Shown in pieces: positions 32,012-41,231 of a stretch of 64,000 bases of DNA. The stretch covers positions 62,001 to 126,000 of the forward strand of contig NZ_FNCE01000008.1 of assembly GCF_900100655.1 (NCBI RefSeq). Reading direction: 5' to 3'. This DNA comes from Limimonas halophila (GTDB lineage: Bacteria; Pseudomonadota; Alphaproteobacteria; Kiloniellales; Rhodovibrionaceae). The stretch's first letter is position 1; the number at the start of each line of letters is the position of its first letter. Both the position numbers and the translations under genes were made by a program. The notes under the pieces were generated by a model, which did no database searches, was not told the DNA's origin, and was given only the letters and a program-made list of their open reading frames with translations.

Positions 32012-34078
32012 ATGAAGCGCTTCCTGATCCTGCTGGCGATCGTCGTGGTCGCCGTGATCGCGGTGCTCGCGATCGCCCCCTTCGTCATCCCCGTCGACAC
32101 CTACAAGAATCAGATCGCCAAGCGCGTCGAGGCTGCGACCGGGCGGCAGCTGACGATCGCCGGGGACATCGGCCTTTCCCTGCTGCCGCGCACGCAGCTG
32201 ACGGTCGGCGGGGTGAGCTTTGCCAACGCGGCCTGGGCCGAGCGCGACACCATGGCGGAGCTGCAATCGCTCAAGGTGCGGGTGAACCCATGGTCGCTGC
32301 TGCAGGGCGCGCTCGACGTCGAGCAGTTCGTGCTGGAGAAGCCGGTGATCCATCTGGCCGTGAGCCCCGAGGGCGAGCCCAACTGGGCCTTCGGCGAGGC
32401 CGCGCCCGCCGACACGGGCGCCGGCGGCGAGCAGGCGCCGGCCGACGAGGGCGGCGCGCCCATGGGCGACCTCAGCCTGCGGGACGTGCGCCTCGTCGAC
32501 GGCACGGTGACCTACACCGACATGGCGGCGGGCACCACGCAGACGCTCGAGAAGGTCAACCTCGCGCTGGACCTGAAGACCCTGGACGCCCCGTTCAGCG
32601 CCGACGGCGCGCTCACCTGGCGCGGCGAACCCGTCGAGCTGACGCTGGAAACCGGCGCGCCGCGCGGGCTGATGACCGGCGAGCCGACCGACGTGGCGCT
32701 GGACGTGGACTCCAAGCACATCACGCTGGCCTACGACGGCACGGTCACGAACGCGCAACCGCGCAAGATCGCCGGGGACGTCGATCTGAAGATCCCCTCG
32801 GTGAAGGCGCTGGCGGCCTGGACGGGCAACCCCGTGCCCGCGCGCGAGGACGCGCTGGAAACCTTCCGCCTCGCCGGCACGGTGGACGCGACGGGCCAGC
32901 AGTACGCCTTCACGGCCAAGGAGCTGCGCCTGGACGCGATGCAGGGCGACGGCTCCGTGGGCGTGGACCTCAGCGGCGCCAAGCCCTTCCTGACGGGCAA
33001 CCTCGCCTTCGCCGAACTGGACGTCACGCCCTACATGCCGCCGCCGACGAAGGACGGCGAGCAGCAGGCCGACGGCGCCGACGACGGCGGCGCGCCGGCC
33101 GATTGGTCCGACGAGCCCATCGATTTCTCGGCCCTGTCGACGCTGAACGCCGACGTCGAGGTGAGCGCCGAGGCGCTGAAGGCGCGCGACATCCAGGTCG
33201 GCCGCAGCGCGCTGGCGCTGGGCGTGCGCGACAGCCGCCTGCAGCTCGATCTCAAGCAGCTCGAACTCTACGACGGCTCGGGCAGCGGGCAGGTCGTGGT
33301 CAACGCGCGCACCGACGTGCCGAGCTTCGCCAGCAGCATGGCGATGAAGGGCGTCGCGGCGCGGCCCCTGCTGAAGGACTCCGCGGGCTTCGACCGCCTG
33401 GAGGGCACGGGCACGATCTCCTACGACGTGCAGGCCGAGGGCCGCTCGCAGAAGGCGATGATCGCCAACCTCGACGGCAAGGGCGCGATCGCGTTCGAAA
33501 ACGGCGCCATCCGGGGCATCAACCTCGCGCAGATGGTGCGCAACGTGAAGACCGCCTTCACCGGCGGCGGGGGAACGCAGAAGACGGACTTCGCCGAGCT
33601 GGCCGGCACCTTCACGATCACCGACGGCGTGCTGAAGAACGACGACCTCCTGCTGCTCAACCCGCTGCTGCGGGTGCGCGGCGAGGGCACCTCGAACATC
33701 CTCAAGCGCACCGTGGACTACCGCATCACGCCCAAGGCGGTCGCCTCCACGAAAGGCCAGGGCGGCGAGACGGACAGGTCCGGCATCGCCGTGCCCGTCG
33801 TCGTCTCCGGCCCCTGGCACGACCTGAGCTACAAGCCGGACCTGGAAAGCGCCATCAAGTCGGCCGTGCAGGACCCCGGCAAGGTCAAGCAGCAGGCCGA
33901 AGAGACGCTCAAGCGCATGCGCTCCGGCGGCGGCGTCGGCGAGGCGCTCAAGGGCCTCACCGGCGGCGGGGACACCGGCGGCGACGACACGGAGGACGGG
34001 GAGCAGCAGCAGAACGGCGGCTCCAGTTCGCCCGCTGACAAGGCCAAAGACGCCATCGACAAGCTCTTCGGCAACTGA
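32012..34078 (+). CDS. AsmA family protein
   Basis: 688 residues. An N-terminal membrane anchor (MKRFLILLAIVVVAVIAVLAIAPFVIP) is followed by the AsmA repeat start VDTYKNQIAKRVEAATGRQLTIAGDIGLSLLPRTQLTVGGVSFAN. Long beta-rich segments come next. The C-terminal AsmA region (GTGTISYDVQAEGRSQKAMIANLDGKGAIAFENGAIRGINLAQMVRN) ends in a Gly/Asp/Gln-rich tail. AsmA-like proteins form periplasmic beta-groove bridges implicated in lipid transport to the outer membrane. Stand-alone gene; the start is placed at the membrane anchor. Confidence 0.92.
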   Translation: MKRFLILLAIVVVAVIAVLAIAPFVIPVDTYKNQIAKRVEAATGRQLTIAGDIGLSLLPRTQLTVGGVSFANAAWAERDTMAELQSLKVRVNPWSLLQGALDVEQFVLEKPVIHLAVSPEGEPNWAFGEAAPADTGAGGEQAPADEGGAPMGDLSLRDVRLVDGTVTYTDMAAGTTQTLEKVNLALDLKTLDAPFSADGALTWRGEPVELTLETGAPRGLMTGEPTDVALDVDSKHITLAYDGTVTNAQPRKIAGDVDLKIPSVKALAAWTGNPVPAREDALETFRLAGTVDATGQQYAFTAKELRLDAMQGDGSVGVDLSGAKPFLTGNLAFAELDVTPYMPPPTKDGEQQADGADDGGAPADWSDEPIDFSALSTLNADVEVSAEALKARDIQVGRSALALGVRDSRLQLDLKQLELYDGSGSGQVVVNARTDVPSFASSMAMKGVAARPLLKDSAGFDRLEGTGTISYDVQAEGRSQKAMIANLDGKGAIAFENGAIRGINLAQMVRNVKTAFTGGGGTQKTDFAELAGTFTITDGVLKNDDLLLLNPLLRVRGEGTSNILKRTVDYRITPKAVASTKGQGGETDRSGIAVPVVVSGPWHDLSYKPDLESAIKSAVQDPGKVKQQAEETLKRMRSGGGVGEALKGLTGGGDTGGDDTEDGEQQQNGGSSSPADKAKDAIDKLFGN

Positions 34079-34229
34079 TCCCAGCCGCCGGCCGGGACGG
34101 CCCCGGGTGGCATCGCCCGCCCGGGATCGGCCGTCCGGGGAATGGCGACACAAAACATCCATCATTAAACTTTTGGACATCGCAAGCGACGTCTGATAGC
34201 CGTCCACGCCACGCAATCAGGGCGCGCTG

Positions 34230-34775
34230 ATGCCGATGTTCACCACACATCCGTGCCAAGCGTTTCTGGATCACTGGTCGGCGTGCCGCACCGCGGGCTG
34301 CCGCGTGGCCGCCCGCAGCCGGCTGGACCCCGTGGACATGCCGCGGCTGCTGCCGCAGATGATCGTCTACGATGTCGGCGATACGGCCGAGGATGTTGCG
34401 TTCCGGCTGGTGGGCACGGGCATCACGCGGCGCTGGGGCTTCGATCCCACGGGGCGCGCGTGCGCCCGCGTGCTCGGCGGGGAGGACGGACGCGACTTCG
34501 CCGCGGCGATCCTGCGCGCGGCGCGCGATTCCGCGGGCCTGCGCATGGTCCGGCGCCACGAACGCGCCAGCGGCGCCGTCGACGAGATCGAGGTCTGTGC
34601 CCTGCCCGTCTGGCACGAGGTTCGCGGGGTGGCGCAGGTGATGTCCGTCTCCGCGCCCGTCCGCCTGGACCGGCGGCACACGGATGCCGCCAACGACCCC
34701 ATTCGCCGCCGCGCGCCGGTGGCGCAAAGCTTCTTTTCCCTGGACCCGAAGCCGGACGCTGCCGCCCTCGCGTAA
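34230..34775 (+). CDS. PAS_5 domain protein
   Basis: 181 residues. It fits the alphaproteobacterial PAS_5 family: FLDHWSACRTAGCRVAARSRLDPVDMPRLLPQMIVYDV, then VAFRLVGTGITRRWGFDPTGR, and a central R-x-x-R-x-E-R-A segment with VCALPVWH. No output domain is attached. These are probably cytoplasmic sensor modules of unknown ligand. An AT-rich upstream patch with TTGGAC and TGATAG-like elements may be its promoter. ATG 34236 is an alternative start. Confidence 0.8.
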   Translation: MPMFTTHPCQAFLDHWSACRTAGCRVAARSRLDPVDMPRLLPQMIVYDVGDTAEDVAFRLVGTGITRRWGFDPTGRACARVLGGEDGRDFAAAILRAARDSAGLRMVRRHERASGAVDEIEVCALPVWHEVRGVAQVMSVSAPVRLDRRHTDAANDPIRRRAPVAQSFFSLDPKPDAAALA

Positions 34776-34875
34776 CCGCGTCCCGCCCCGACGTCACCGC
34801 GTCCCCACTTGTGAAGATCGCGGCGTAGCGCGCTGGCGCGTGTGAATGATAAACCGCATGCTCGGTCAAATCCGC

Positions 34876-34895
34876 CCGAGGTGGCACCACCTTGG
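34876..34895. promoter_or_regulatory. 20-bp near-perfect palindrome upstream of the class A PBP gene
   Basis: CCGAGGTGG and CCACCTTGG, separated by CA, form a dyad with a single G/T deviation, 106 bases before the PBP start codon. It looks like an operator; no regulator can be named. Confidence 0.4.
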
Positions 34896-35000
34896 CCGTG
34901 AAATTGACCCGTCCAACACAGAGACGGGGCGCTTTCGGCAGGTTTTGTTCGCAAACCCGAACTGGAAGCGATCCGGGCACGCGGGGGCTGCTCACGGGCA

Positions 35001-37004
35001 ATGGCGCGCCGCAGGAGGAAGCAAGAGGACCGCGCGACGACCGGGTCCGGCCCGCACAAACGCCGGCCGCTGCTGCGCCTGGCGAAGTGGGCGTTCGTGC
35101 TCGGGGTCTGGGGGCTGGTCGCACTGGCCGCGCTGGTCGCCTACTACGCCCACGACCTGCCCGACGTCGAGCGCGCCATGGCGGAGACGCGCGAGCCCAC
35201 CGTCACCTTCCGCGCGCGCGACGGCAGCGTGCTGGCGACCTACGGCAACGCCTACGGCGGGCGCGTGGAGCTGGACGCCCTGCCGCCAAGCCTGCCGCGC
35301 GCCGTCATGGCGGTGGAGGACCGGCGCTTCTACGACCACCACGGCGTCGACCCGCTGGGCCTGCTGCGGGCAAGCTGGGTCAATCTGCGCGCCTGGGACG
35401 TCGTCCAGGGCGGCTCCACGATCACGCAGCAGCTCGCCAAGAACCTCTTCCTCTCCCCGGCGCAGACGCTGAAGCGCAAGGTGCAGGAGCTGATCCTGGC
35501 GGTCTGGCTGGAGCGCACCTTCTCCAAGGACGAGATCCTGGAACTGTACTTGAACCGCGTGTATCTGGGCGCGGGCGTCTACGGCGTGGACGCGGCGGCG
35601 CAGCGCTACTTCGGCAAATCCGCGCGCGAGCTCACCCTCTACGAGTCCGCCATGCTGGCGGGGATGCTCAAGGCGCCCTCGGACCTCAACCCGCGCCACC
35701 ATCCCGACGCCGCGCACGCGCGCACCGAAACCGTGCTGAACGACATGGTCGCCGCCGGGTTCATTTCCGACGCGCGGGCCGAGCGCGCGGCGCGCGAACG
35801 CCGGCGCGGCCACGCCGCGGTCAGCACCAGCGGGCGCTATTTCACCGACTGGGCCATGAAGCGCGTGCGCGGGCGCATCGGCACGCCGCGCCGGGACATC
35901 ACCGTACACACCACGCTGGACCCGGACCTCCAGCGCGTCACTCAGCGCACGCTCTCGGACACCTTGGCCGAAGAGGGCCGCGCGGCCGACGCGGGCCAGG
36001 GCGCGGTGGTCAGCATGACGCCGGACGGGGCCGTGCGCGCGTTGGTGGGCGGCAGCGGCTACGCGGAAACCCCCTACAACCGCGCCACGCAGGCGCGGCG
36101 GCAGCCGGCCTCCACCTTCAAGCCCTTCGTCTACCTCGCCGCGGTCGAGGACGGGATGACGCCCGACACGAGGATGGTCGACGAACCCGTCACCGTGAAC
36201 GGCTGGTCGCCGGAGAACTACGACGACACCTACCGCGGCGAGGTGACGCTGCGCGAAGCCTTCGCGCGCTCCATCAATTCCGTGGCCGCAAAACTGATCG
36301 CGCGGGTCGGCGCCGAGACGGTGGTGCGCGCGGCCCACCGCCTGGGCATCACCAGCGAGCTGCAGCCGCATCCGAGCCTCGCGCTCGGCACCTCGGAGGT
36401 GTCGCTGCTCCACCTGACCGGTGCCTACGCCGTTTTCGCCAACCGGGGCCGCGACGCACAGCCCTACGGCGTTCAGCGCATCACCGCCGACGACGGCGAG
36501 GTGCTCTACGAGCACCCCGACCGCCCGGGAAGCCGCCTCGTGGCCGAACCGCACGTGCGCCGCATGACGGACCTGCTGCGCGCCGACATCGTCTGGGGGA
36601 CTGGGACGGGCGCCGATCCGGGCCGCCCCGCCGGCGGCAAGACTGGCACGAGCCAGAACGCGCGCGACGCCTGGTTCGTCGGTTTCACCGCGGAACTGGT
36701 CACCGGCGTGTGGCTGGGCAACGACGACGGCCGGCCCATGGACGGCGTCACCGGCAGCGGCCTGCCCGCCGCGATCTGGCGCCAGGTGACGCGGCAGGCC
36801 CTGCGCGGCGTCCCCGAAAAGCCCCTGCCCGGCCGCACGCCCCGTGTCGCGGACAAGCCCGAGGGCGAGAGCACGCGCGCGGAAACCGGGAGCGGCGGCG
36901 ACGGTGTGATCTCACGGATCATCGACTCGCTCGACGGCGGCAGCTCCCGGGCGCGGACGCCTCAGGAGGGCCCGGAGTCCCACGAGTTGAACCGGGGACG
37001 CTGA
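35001..37004 (+). CDS. Class A penicillin-binding protein (PBP1-type transglycosylase/transpeptidase)
   Basis: 667 residues. A cytoplasmic basic head (RRRRKQEDR) is followed by one transmembrane helix (about 28-50). The GT51 domain has EDRRFYDHHGVDPLG (catalytic Glu), QGGSTITQQLAKN, RTFSKDEILELYLNRVYLG and AMLAGMLKAPSDLNP. The transpeptidase domain has S371-T-F-K, S424-I-N and K547-T-G-T. It polymerises and cross-links peptidoglycan at the inner membrane. The disordered C-terminal tail is unremarkable. No strong Shine-Dalgarno is visible. Confidence 0.93.
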   Translation: MARRRRKQEDRATTGSGPHKRRPLLRLAKWAFVLGVWGLVALAALVAYYAHDLPDVERAMAETREPTVTFRARDGSVLATYGNAYGGRVELDALPPSLPRAVMAVEDRRFYDHHGVDPLGLLRASWVNLRAWDVVQGGSTITQQLAKNLFLSPAQTLKRKVQELILAVWLERTFSKDEILELYLNRVYLGAGVYGVDAAAQRYFGKSARELTLYESAMLAGMLKAPSDLNPRHHPDAAHARTETVLNDMVAAGFISDARAERAARERRRGHAAVSTSGRYFTDWAMKRVRGRIGTPRRDITVHTTLDPDLQRVTQRTLSDTLAEEGRAADAGQGAVVSMTPDGAVRALVGGSGYAETPYNRATQARRQPASTFKPFVYLAAVEDGMTPDTRMVDEPVTVNGWSPENYDDTYRGEVTLREAFARSINSVAAKLIARVGAETVVRAAHRLGITSELQPHPSLALGTSEVSLLHLTGAYAVFANRGRDAQPYGVQRITADDGEVLYEHPDRPGSRLVAEPHVRRMTDLLRADIVWGTGTGADPGRPAGGKTGTSQNARDAWFVGFTAELVTGVWLGNDDGRPMDGVTGSGLPAAIWRQVTRQALRGVPEKPLPGRTPRVADKPEGESTRAETGSGGDGVISRIIDSLDGGSSRARTPQEGPESHELNRGR

Positions 37005-37196
37005 CGCGCCGCAAACCCGCGAGCGTGCGTGCCCGCCCCGGCGGCAATTCGCTTTCCGATGAGCGGCGCGCGCCCGGCAGGCTGCGGCTGGATCGTCGCA
37101 CCGGCAAGGCCGCCCACCCGAACAGCGACGCATGCCGGAATCCGAAAATTTCAAGCCCGTTGGTGGGGACCTGTTGGACGGAGCGGAAAGAAACAG

Positions 37197-37272
<76 letters not shown>

Positions 37273-37323
37273 ACCGGCGCGCCGTCGAATGCGCGGCAAA
37301 CCTAATGTCCGCCCGCCACAGCG

Positions 37324-38742
37324 TCAACGCTCGACGGCGCTTTCCTCGGCATTTGCACCCGCGTCGCCGTCGCCGCCGCGCCCCGCCTGCACGGCGAGGC
37401 GCGCGCGCTCGTCCGGGGCGCCGGTCTCGATCGCCTGAACCGGGCCGGCGTGGATTTCCGGCGGACTCTGCCAAGCGAAGCTGTCGAAGGTGTCGCACTG
37501 CGGGCACTGCCCGTACCACTGGTGCGCAACGGTGCCGCAGTGGGTGCACACCCAGGCCGGGTCGGCGGGCGCGTCGGCGGCGCGGCGCAGCCACTGGCGC
37601 GCGGCCTCGCGGTCGTCGTGCTGACGCTCCTCCAGCTCCGCCATCAGGCGGCAGATGCCCTCGCTGGCGCGCTCGCCGGCCGCGCGGCCCAGATGGGTGC
37701 GCGCCTTGTCCCAGAGCCCGGCTTCCAGCGCCAGCCTGCCCAGCGCCAGTTCGCTTTCGCGGTGGCCCGCGTTGCGGTCGGCCAGCCGGCGCACCGTCTG
37801 GTAGCGCTGCTGCGCGTCCTGGCTCGGCTTCGCCTCCAGGTAGAGATCGACCAGATCCGGATGCGGATGCTCGGCCCAGGCGCGCTCGATCGTCTTGGCG
37901 GCGCCGCGCGGGTCGTCGCCGTCCAGTTGCACCCGCGCCCGGATCGCGGCGGCGGGCGGCAGCTCCGGCGCCTCCTTCACGGCCTCGCGCGACTCGTGGT
38001 CCGCCGCCTCGCGGTTGCCCTCGGCCAGATGCCGGCGGGCGCGCTCGGTGAGCACCACGCCGCGCCGGCGCGAGGTTTCGGCGCGGGTGAGCTGGTCGTG
38101 CCGGTGCAGATCGCGCAGCGCATCCAGGGCGGTGTCGGTTTCACCCAGCTTGAAGGCCAGATCGAACAGCGCCCACAGGACCCACGGCGTTTCCGGGCGG
38201 ATGTCGTAGGCTTGGCGCGCGTACTGCAGCGCCGCCTGCCAGTTGCCCTCGTGCTGCGCCTGCCGCAGCAGCCCGCGCAACCCCAGGAAGCGCGTCTCCG
38301 GGTCCTCCAGCATGGCGGTGAAGTAGCGCGCCGCGGCTTCCTCGTCGCCGTTGAGTTGCGCCGCCTGCGCGGAGAGCAGCATCGTCAGCGGCGGATCGTC
38401 CAAGAGGTCGTCCGCCTTGCGGGCGAAGCGCCGCGCCTCCTGCGGCTCCCCGGCGGCGACGGCGACCATGCCCTGGGTGAGCGCGCGGTAGCCGTGCTGG
38501 CGGCGCCGGTTGCGCCAGAACTGCCCGATGTTGCCGGGCACGCGCAGCAGCCCGCCCCAGAAGCGGTAGGTCAGCGCCGCGATCACCGCGACGGCGGCGA
38601 CGATCAGCAGCAGGATGCCGAACGAGGTTTCCAGCCGGTAGCCCTGCCAGGTGACGACCGCCTCGCCCGGCTGGTCCGCCAGCCAGACGGCGACCGCGAC
38701 CAGGACGGCGAGTTTGAGGAAGAAGATCAGCCCGCGGATCAT
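37324..38742 (-). CDS. hemY: HemY-type TPR membrane protein with C-terminal zinc ribbon
   Basis: 472 residues. Two N-terminal membrane helices (about 5-22 and 40-64) carry the HemY_N signature (F..RR...G..A...G..A...G....A...A). TPR-like helices then run to about residue 380. The C-terminal WVCTHCGTVAHQWYGQCPQCDTFDSFAWQSPP has two CxxC pairs forming a rubredoxin-like ribbon, as also seen in LapB. HemY is linked to heme synthesis by operon position, but its molecular role is undefined. It starts 3 bases after the mitofilin stop; operon hemC-hemD-mitofilin-hemY. Confidence 0.88.
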   Translation of the reverse strand: MIRGLIFFLKLAVLVAVAVWLADQPGEAVVTWQGYRLETSFGILLLIVAAVAVIAALTYRFWGGLLRVPGNIGQFWRNRRRQHGYRALTQGMVAVAAGEPQEARRFARKADDLLDDPPLTMLLSAQAAQLNGDEEAAARYFTAMLEDPETRFLGLRGLLRQAQHEGNWQAALQYARQAYDIRPETPWVLWALFDLAFKLGETDTALDALRDLHRHDQLTRAETSRRRGVVLTERARRHLAEGNREAADHESREAVKEAPELPPAAAIRARVQLDGDDPRGAAKTIERAWAEHPHPDLVDLYLEAKPSQDAQQRYQTVRRLADRNAGHRESELALGRLALEAGLWDKARTHLGRAAGERASEGICRLMAELEERQHDDREAARQWLRRAADAPADPAWVCTHCGTVAHQWYGQCPQCDTFDSFAWQSPPEIHAGPVQAIETGAPDERARLAVQAGRGGDGDAGANAEESAVER

Positions 38743-38745
38743 GGT

Positions 38746-40476
38746 TTAGCCGCCGCTCCCCTGGCCGTCCGCCTGTTTGGCGCTCGTGGCCTGCTGGAGG
38801 GCGCGGGCGTTCGTCTGCAACCAGCCGCCGAGCGCGGCCACGGCCTCGTTGGCGGCCACGCGCGCCCGGGCATCGGCCAGCCACGGCGCCATCGCCTCGG
38901 CGGGCTTGCCCGAGAGTTTTTCCAGCGCCGTCACGGCGCCCTCGAGGTCTCCGGCTTCGAGCTGCGCCTGCGCCCGCGCCAGGATGCCCGTGGGGCCGCT
39001 GCCGCCCGCGTCGGGCTCGACCGGGCGCACGCTGATGACGTTGTTCAGCCGCCGCAGCACACCGCCGAGCAGCCCCCCGTCCTCGCCGGAGGCCGCGGCG
39101 CCGACGGCGTCGCGTGCGGCGTCGTTGTAGCGCGCCGCCAGCTGCTCCCGCGTGGGGATGCCCTCACCGGCCCGGTCGGCCAGCTTTTCCAGCTGCGCCT
39201 GCGCCGGAGCATCGGCGGGCAGGACGTCGCGCGCCGCCTGCAACTCGGCCTCGAAGGGCGCCTTGAAGCGCAGGGCGTCGCGCAGCTCGGTGACGACCAT
39301 GATACGGGCCACCTGCGACGCCGCGGCCGTGCGCGCAACCTCCTCGACGTTGGCGCGGTTCTCCATGCGCTGGCGCAGCGTTTCCATCCCGGCCAGCTGC
39401 TCGTCCACGGCCGCGACGCGGCTGCTCAGCTTCTGCACGGATTCGGTGTCCGCGGCCTGGTTTTCCACCGTCTGGACCCGCCCGGAGAGGGTGTCGACGC
39501 GCTCGGCGAGGGAATCGATGCGCCCAACGGCCGTTTCCAGGCGCGTGGTGGCGTTGTCCAGGCGGCTCGCCAGTTCGCCCGCCTCGTCGGTGGCGCTTTC
39601 GACGCGCTGGCTCAGCTCCTCGACGCGCGACGGCGAAACCACCTCGCGCCCGGCCAGGTCCTGAACCTGCTGGTCGAGCTTGCCGACGCGCTCCTGCACC
39701 TGCTGCTGGAGGTCCGTGAACTCCCCGCGCAGGCCCTCGGCCCGGTCGATGACGGTGTCGACGCGGTCCACGCGCTGCTGCAGCTCGGCGAGCTGCTTGG
39801 CCGCGCCCGAGGGCGCCGCGTCGCCCTGGCCCGTGACCAGCGGCAGCCAGGTGTCGCGCAGCACGATCGTGCCGCCGGCGACCACAATGACGATGGCCGC
39901 GCCCAGCAGCATGCCGGGCACCCAGCCGACGGGGCGCGGTTGCGGCGGTGGCGGCGCGGGGGTCGCCGGGCCGGCCTCCTCGCCGTCCGGAATCTCGGCG
40001 GCGCTGGCGGCGGCGGCAGCCGCGGCGGAGCGCACCGCCTGCAGCTCTTCCTCGGTCTCGGGCTGGCCGGTTTCCGGGTCGATGAACTCGTCCGGGTGCG
40101 CGGCCGCCGGCTCGGGCTCGGTTTCGGCGGTGGGACCGAAGCTGGGCGTGGGCTCGGGCTCCGCGCTCTCTGCCTCGGCGTGCTCCGCGGCGGTGTCCCG
40201 GCTGGCTTCCAGCAGCTCGGGATCCAGCTCGATGCCGTGGTGCGCAGCGGCGTCCAGGATCTCGTCGTGGCGGGACAGCGGGATGGCGCCGCGGTTCTTC
40301 CAGCCCTGCACCGTGGACACCGCGACGCCGAGCTTGGTCGCCATGGGGCGGATGCCGCCGAAGCGGGCGATGACCGTCTGGGCGGCGTTGGCGCCGTCGT
40401 CGTGCCCGCCGTGGGACTCGTGATCGCCGTCCCCCGGCTGCGGCGGGTCCTGACTGGGATCCCGGTCCTGGGTCAT
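38746..40476 (-). CDS. Mitofilin (Mic60-like) inner-membrane protein with N-terminal HTH domain
   Basis: 576 residues. Residues ~33-88 form a helix-turn-helix-like module (IARFGGIRPMATKLGVAVSTVQGWKNRGAIPLSR, then ILDAAAHHGIEL). An acidic/Pro-rich linker (90-185), one transmembrane helix (~187-206) and a long periplasmic coiled coil (~225-400, heptads of Leu/Val with Gln/Arg) follow. The C-terminal mitofilin-like domain starts near VTELRDALRFKAPFEAELQAARDVLP. Alphaproteobacterial Mic60 shapes intracytoplasmic or inner membranes and contacts the outer membrane. Its ATG overlaps the hemD stop (ATGA). The HTH addition is the odd part. Confidence 0.85.
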   Translation of the reverse strand: MTQDRDPSQDPPQPGDGDHESHGGHDDGANAAQTVIARFGGIRPMATKLGVAVSTVQGWKNRGAIPLSRHDEILDAAAHHGIELDPELLEASRDTAAEHAEAESAEPEPTPSFGPTAETEPEPAAAHPDEFIDPETGQPETEEELQAVRSAAAAAAASAAEIPDGEEAGPATPAPPPPQPRPVGWVPGMLLGAAIVIVVAGGTIVLRDTWLPLVTGQGDAAPSGAAKQLAELQQRVDRVDTVIDRAEGLRGEFTDLQQQVQERVGKLDQQVQDLAGREVVSPSRVEELSQRVESATDEAGELASRLDNATTRLETAVGRIDSLAERVDTLSGRVQTVENQAADTESVQKLSSRVAAVDEQLAGMETLRQRMENRANVEEVARTAAASQVARIMVVTELRDALRFKAPFEAELQAARDVLPADAPAQAQLEKLADRAGEGIPTREQLAARYNDAARDAVGAAASGEDGGLLGGVLRRLNNVISVRPVEPDAGGSGPTGILARAQAQLEAGDLEGAVTALEKLSGKPAEAMAPWLADARARVAANEAVAALGGWLQTNARALQQATSAKQADGQGSGG

Positions 40477-41228
40477 GCGTGTCGGTCCGCCTCCCTGGAT
40501 GGGGCCGCGGCCTCTCCATCGCCAAGGCCGGAGAGGACGGCCAGCAGTGCGGTGCGTTCCGGCCGGGCGGCGAGGTGCACGCCGGCCCAGGTCAGGGCCC
40601 GAACACGCTCCGCCACCGCGGGCGACAGGCACACGGCGTGCAGGCGCCGGCAGGCCGCGCCAAGGTCCGCCGACCGCACGACGCTAACAAAGGTGTCCGC
40701 CGTACGGGGAGAGAAAAACAGCACCCCGTCGAGCGTGCCGTTCGCCAGCGCGGCGTGTGCGTCCGCGGGCAGGTCCGTCACCGGCACACAATCGTAGAGG
40801 GCTTCGCGGTGCACCGTGAAACCGGCGTCGCGCAGGGTTTCCGCCAGCGCCCCGCGCGTCACCGTGCCGGCGGCATGATACAGCGCCCCCTCCGCCGGGG
40901 TCAGGCGTGCGCGCACGTGCGCGGCCAAGGAGGCTGCATCGCCGCCCGCCGCCTCGACATGCTGAAACCCGCGCCCCCGCGCCGCCTCGGCCGTGGCTTT
41001 CCCCACCGCGAAAACGGGCAGATCGCGCCGGTCCGAAACGCTGGTGAACGCGCGCACGCCATTGGCGGAGGTGAAGAGCAGCGCCTGCACGCCGCGCACA
41101 TCCGGGGCCGTGCGCGCGGTTACGTGGACCTCCAGCATGGGCGCGAGGACGGCCGTATGGCCGTGCGCGTGCAGATCGGTGAGCAGGTCCTCGGCGTCCG
41201 CTTGCGGGCGCGTGACCAGCACATGCAT
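40473..41228 (-). CDS. hemD: Uroporphyrinogen-III synthase
   Basis: 251 residues. It cyclises hydroxymethylbilane with inversion of ring D. HemD is poorly conserved, but the frame has its hallmarks: MHVLVTRPQADAEDLLTDLHAHGHTAVLAPMLEV, ALLFTSANGVRAF, VFAVGKATAEAARGRGF and GVLFFSPRTADTFV, with the two-lobed layout. It begins 3 bases after the hemC stop and overlaps the mitofilin start, supporting operonic heme synthesis. Confidence 0.92.
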   Translation of the reverse strand: MHVLVTRPQADAEDLLTDLHAHGHTAVLAPMLEVHVTARTAPDVRGVQALLFTSANGVRAFTSVSDRRDLPVFAVGKATAEAARGRGFQHVEAAGGDAASLAAHVRARLTPAEGALYHAAGTVTRGALAETLRDAGFTVHREALYDCVPVTDLPADAHAALANGTLDGVLFFSPRTADTFVSVVRSADLGAACRRLHAVCLSPAVAERVRALTWAGVHLAARPERTALLAVLSGLGDGEAAAPSREADRHA

Positions 41229-41231
41229 GGG

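Noticed and set aside
37450-40797. 1,115-codon plus-strand frame opposite hemY and the mitofilin gene
   Set aside because: His/Arg/Gln-rich translation without domains, spanning two well-supported minus-strand genes and their junction.
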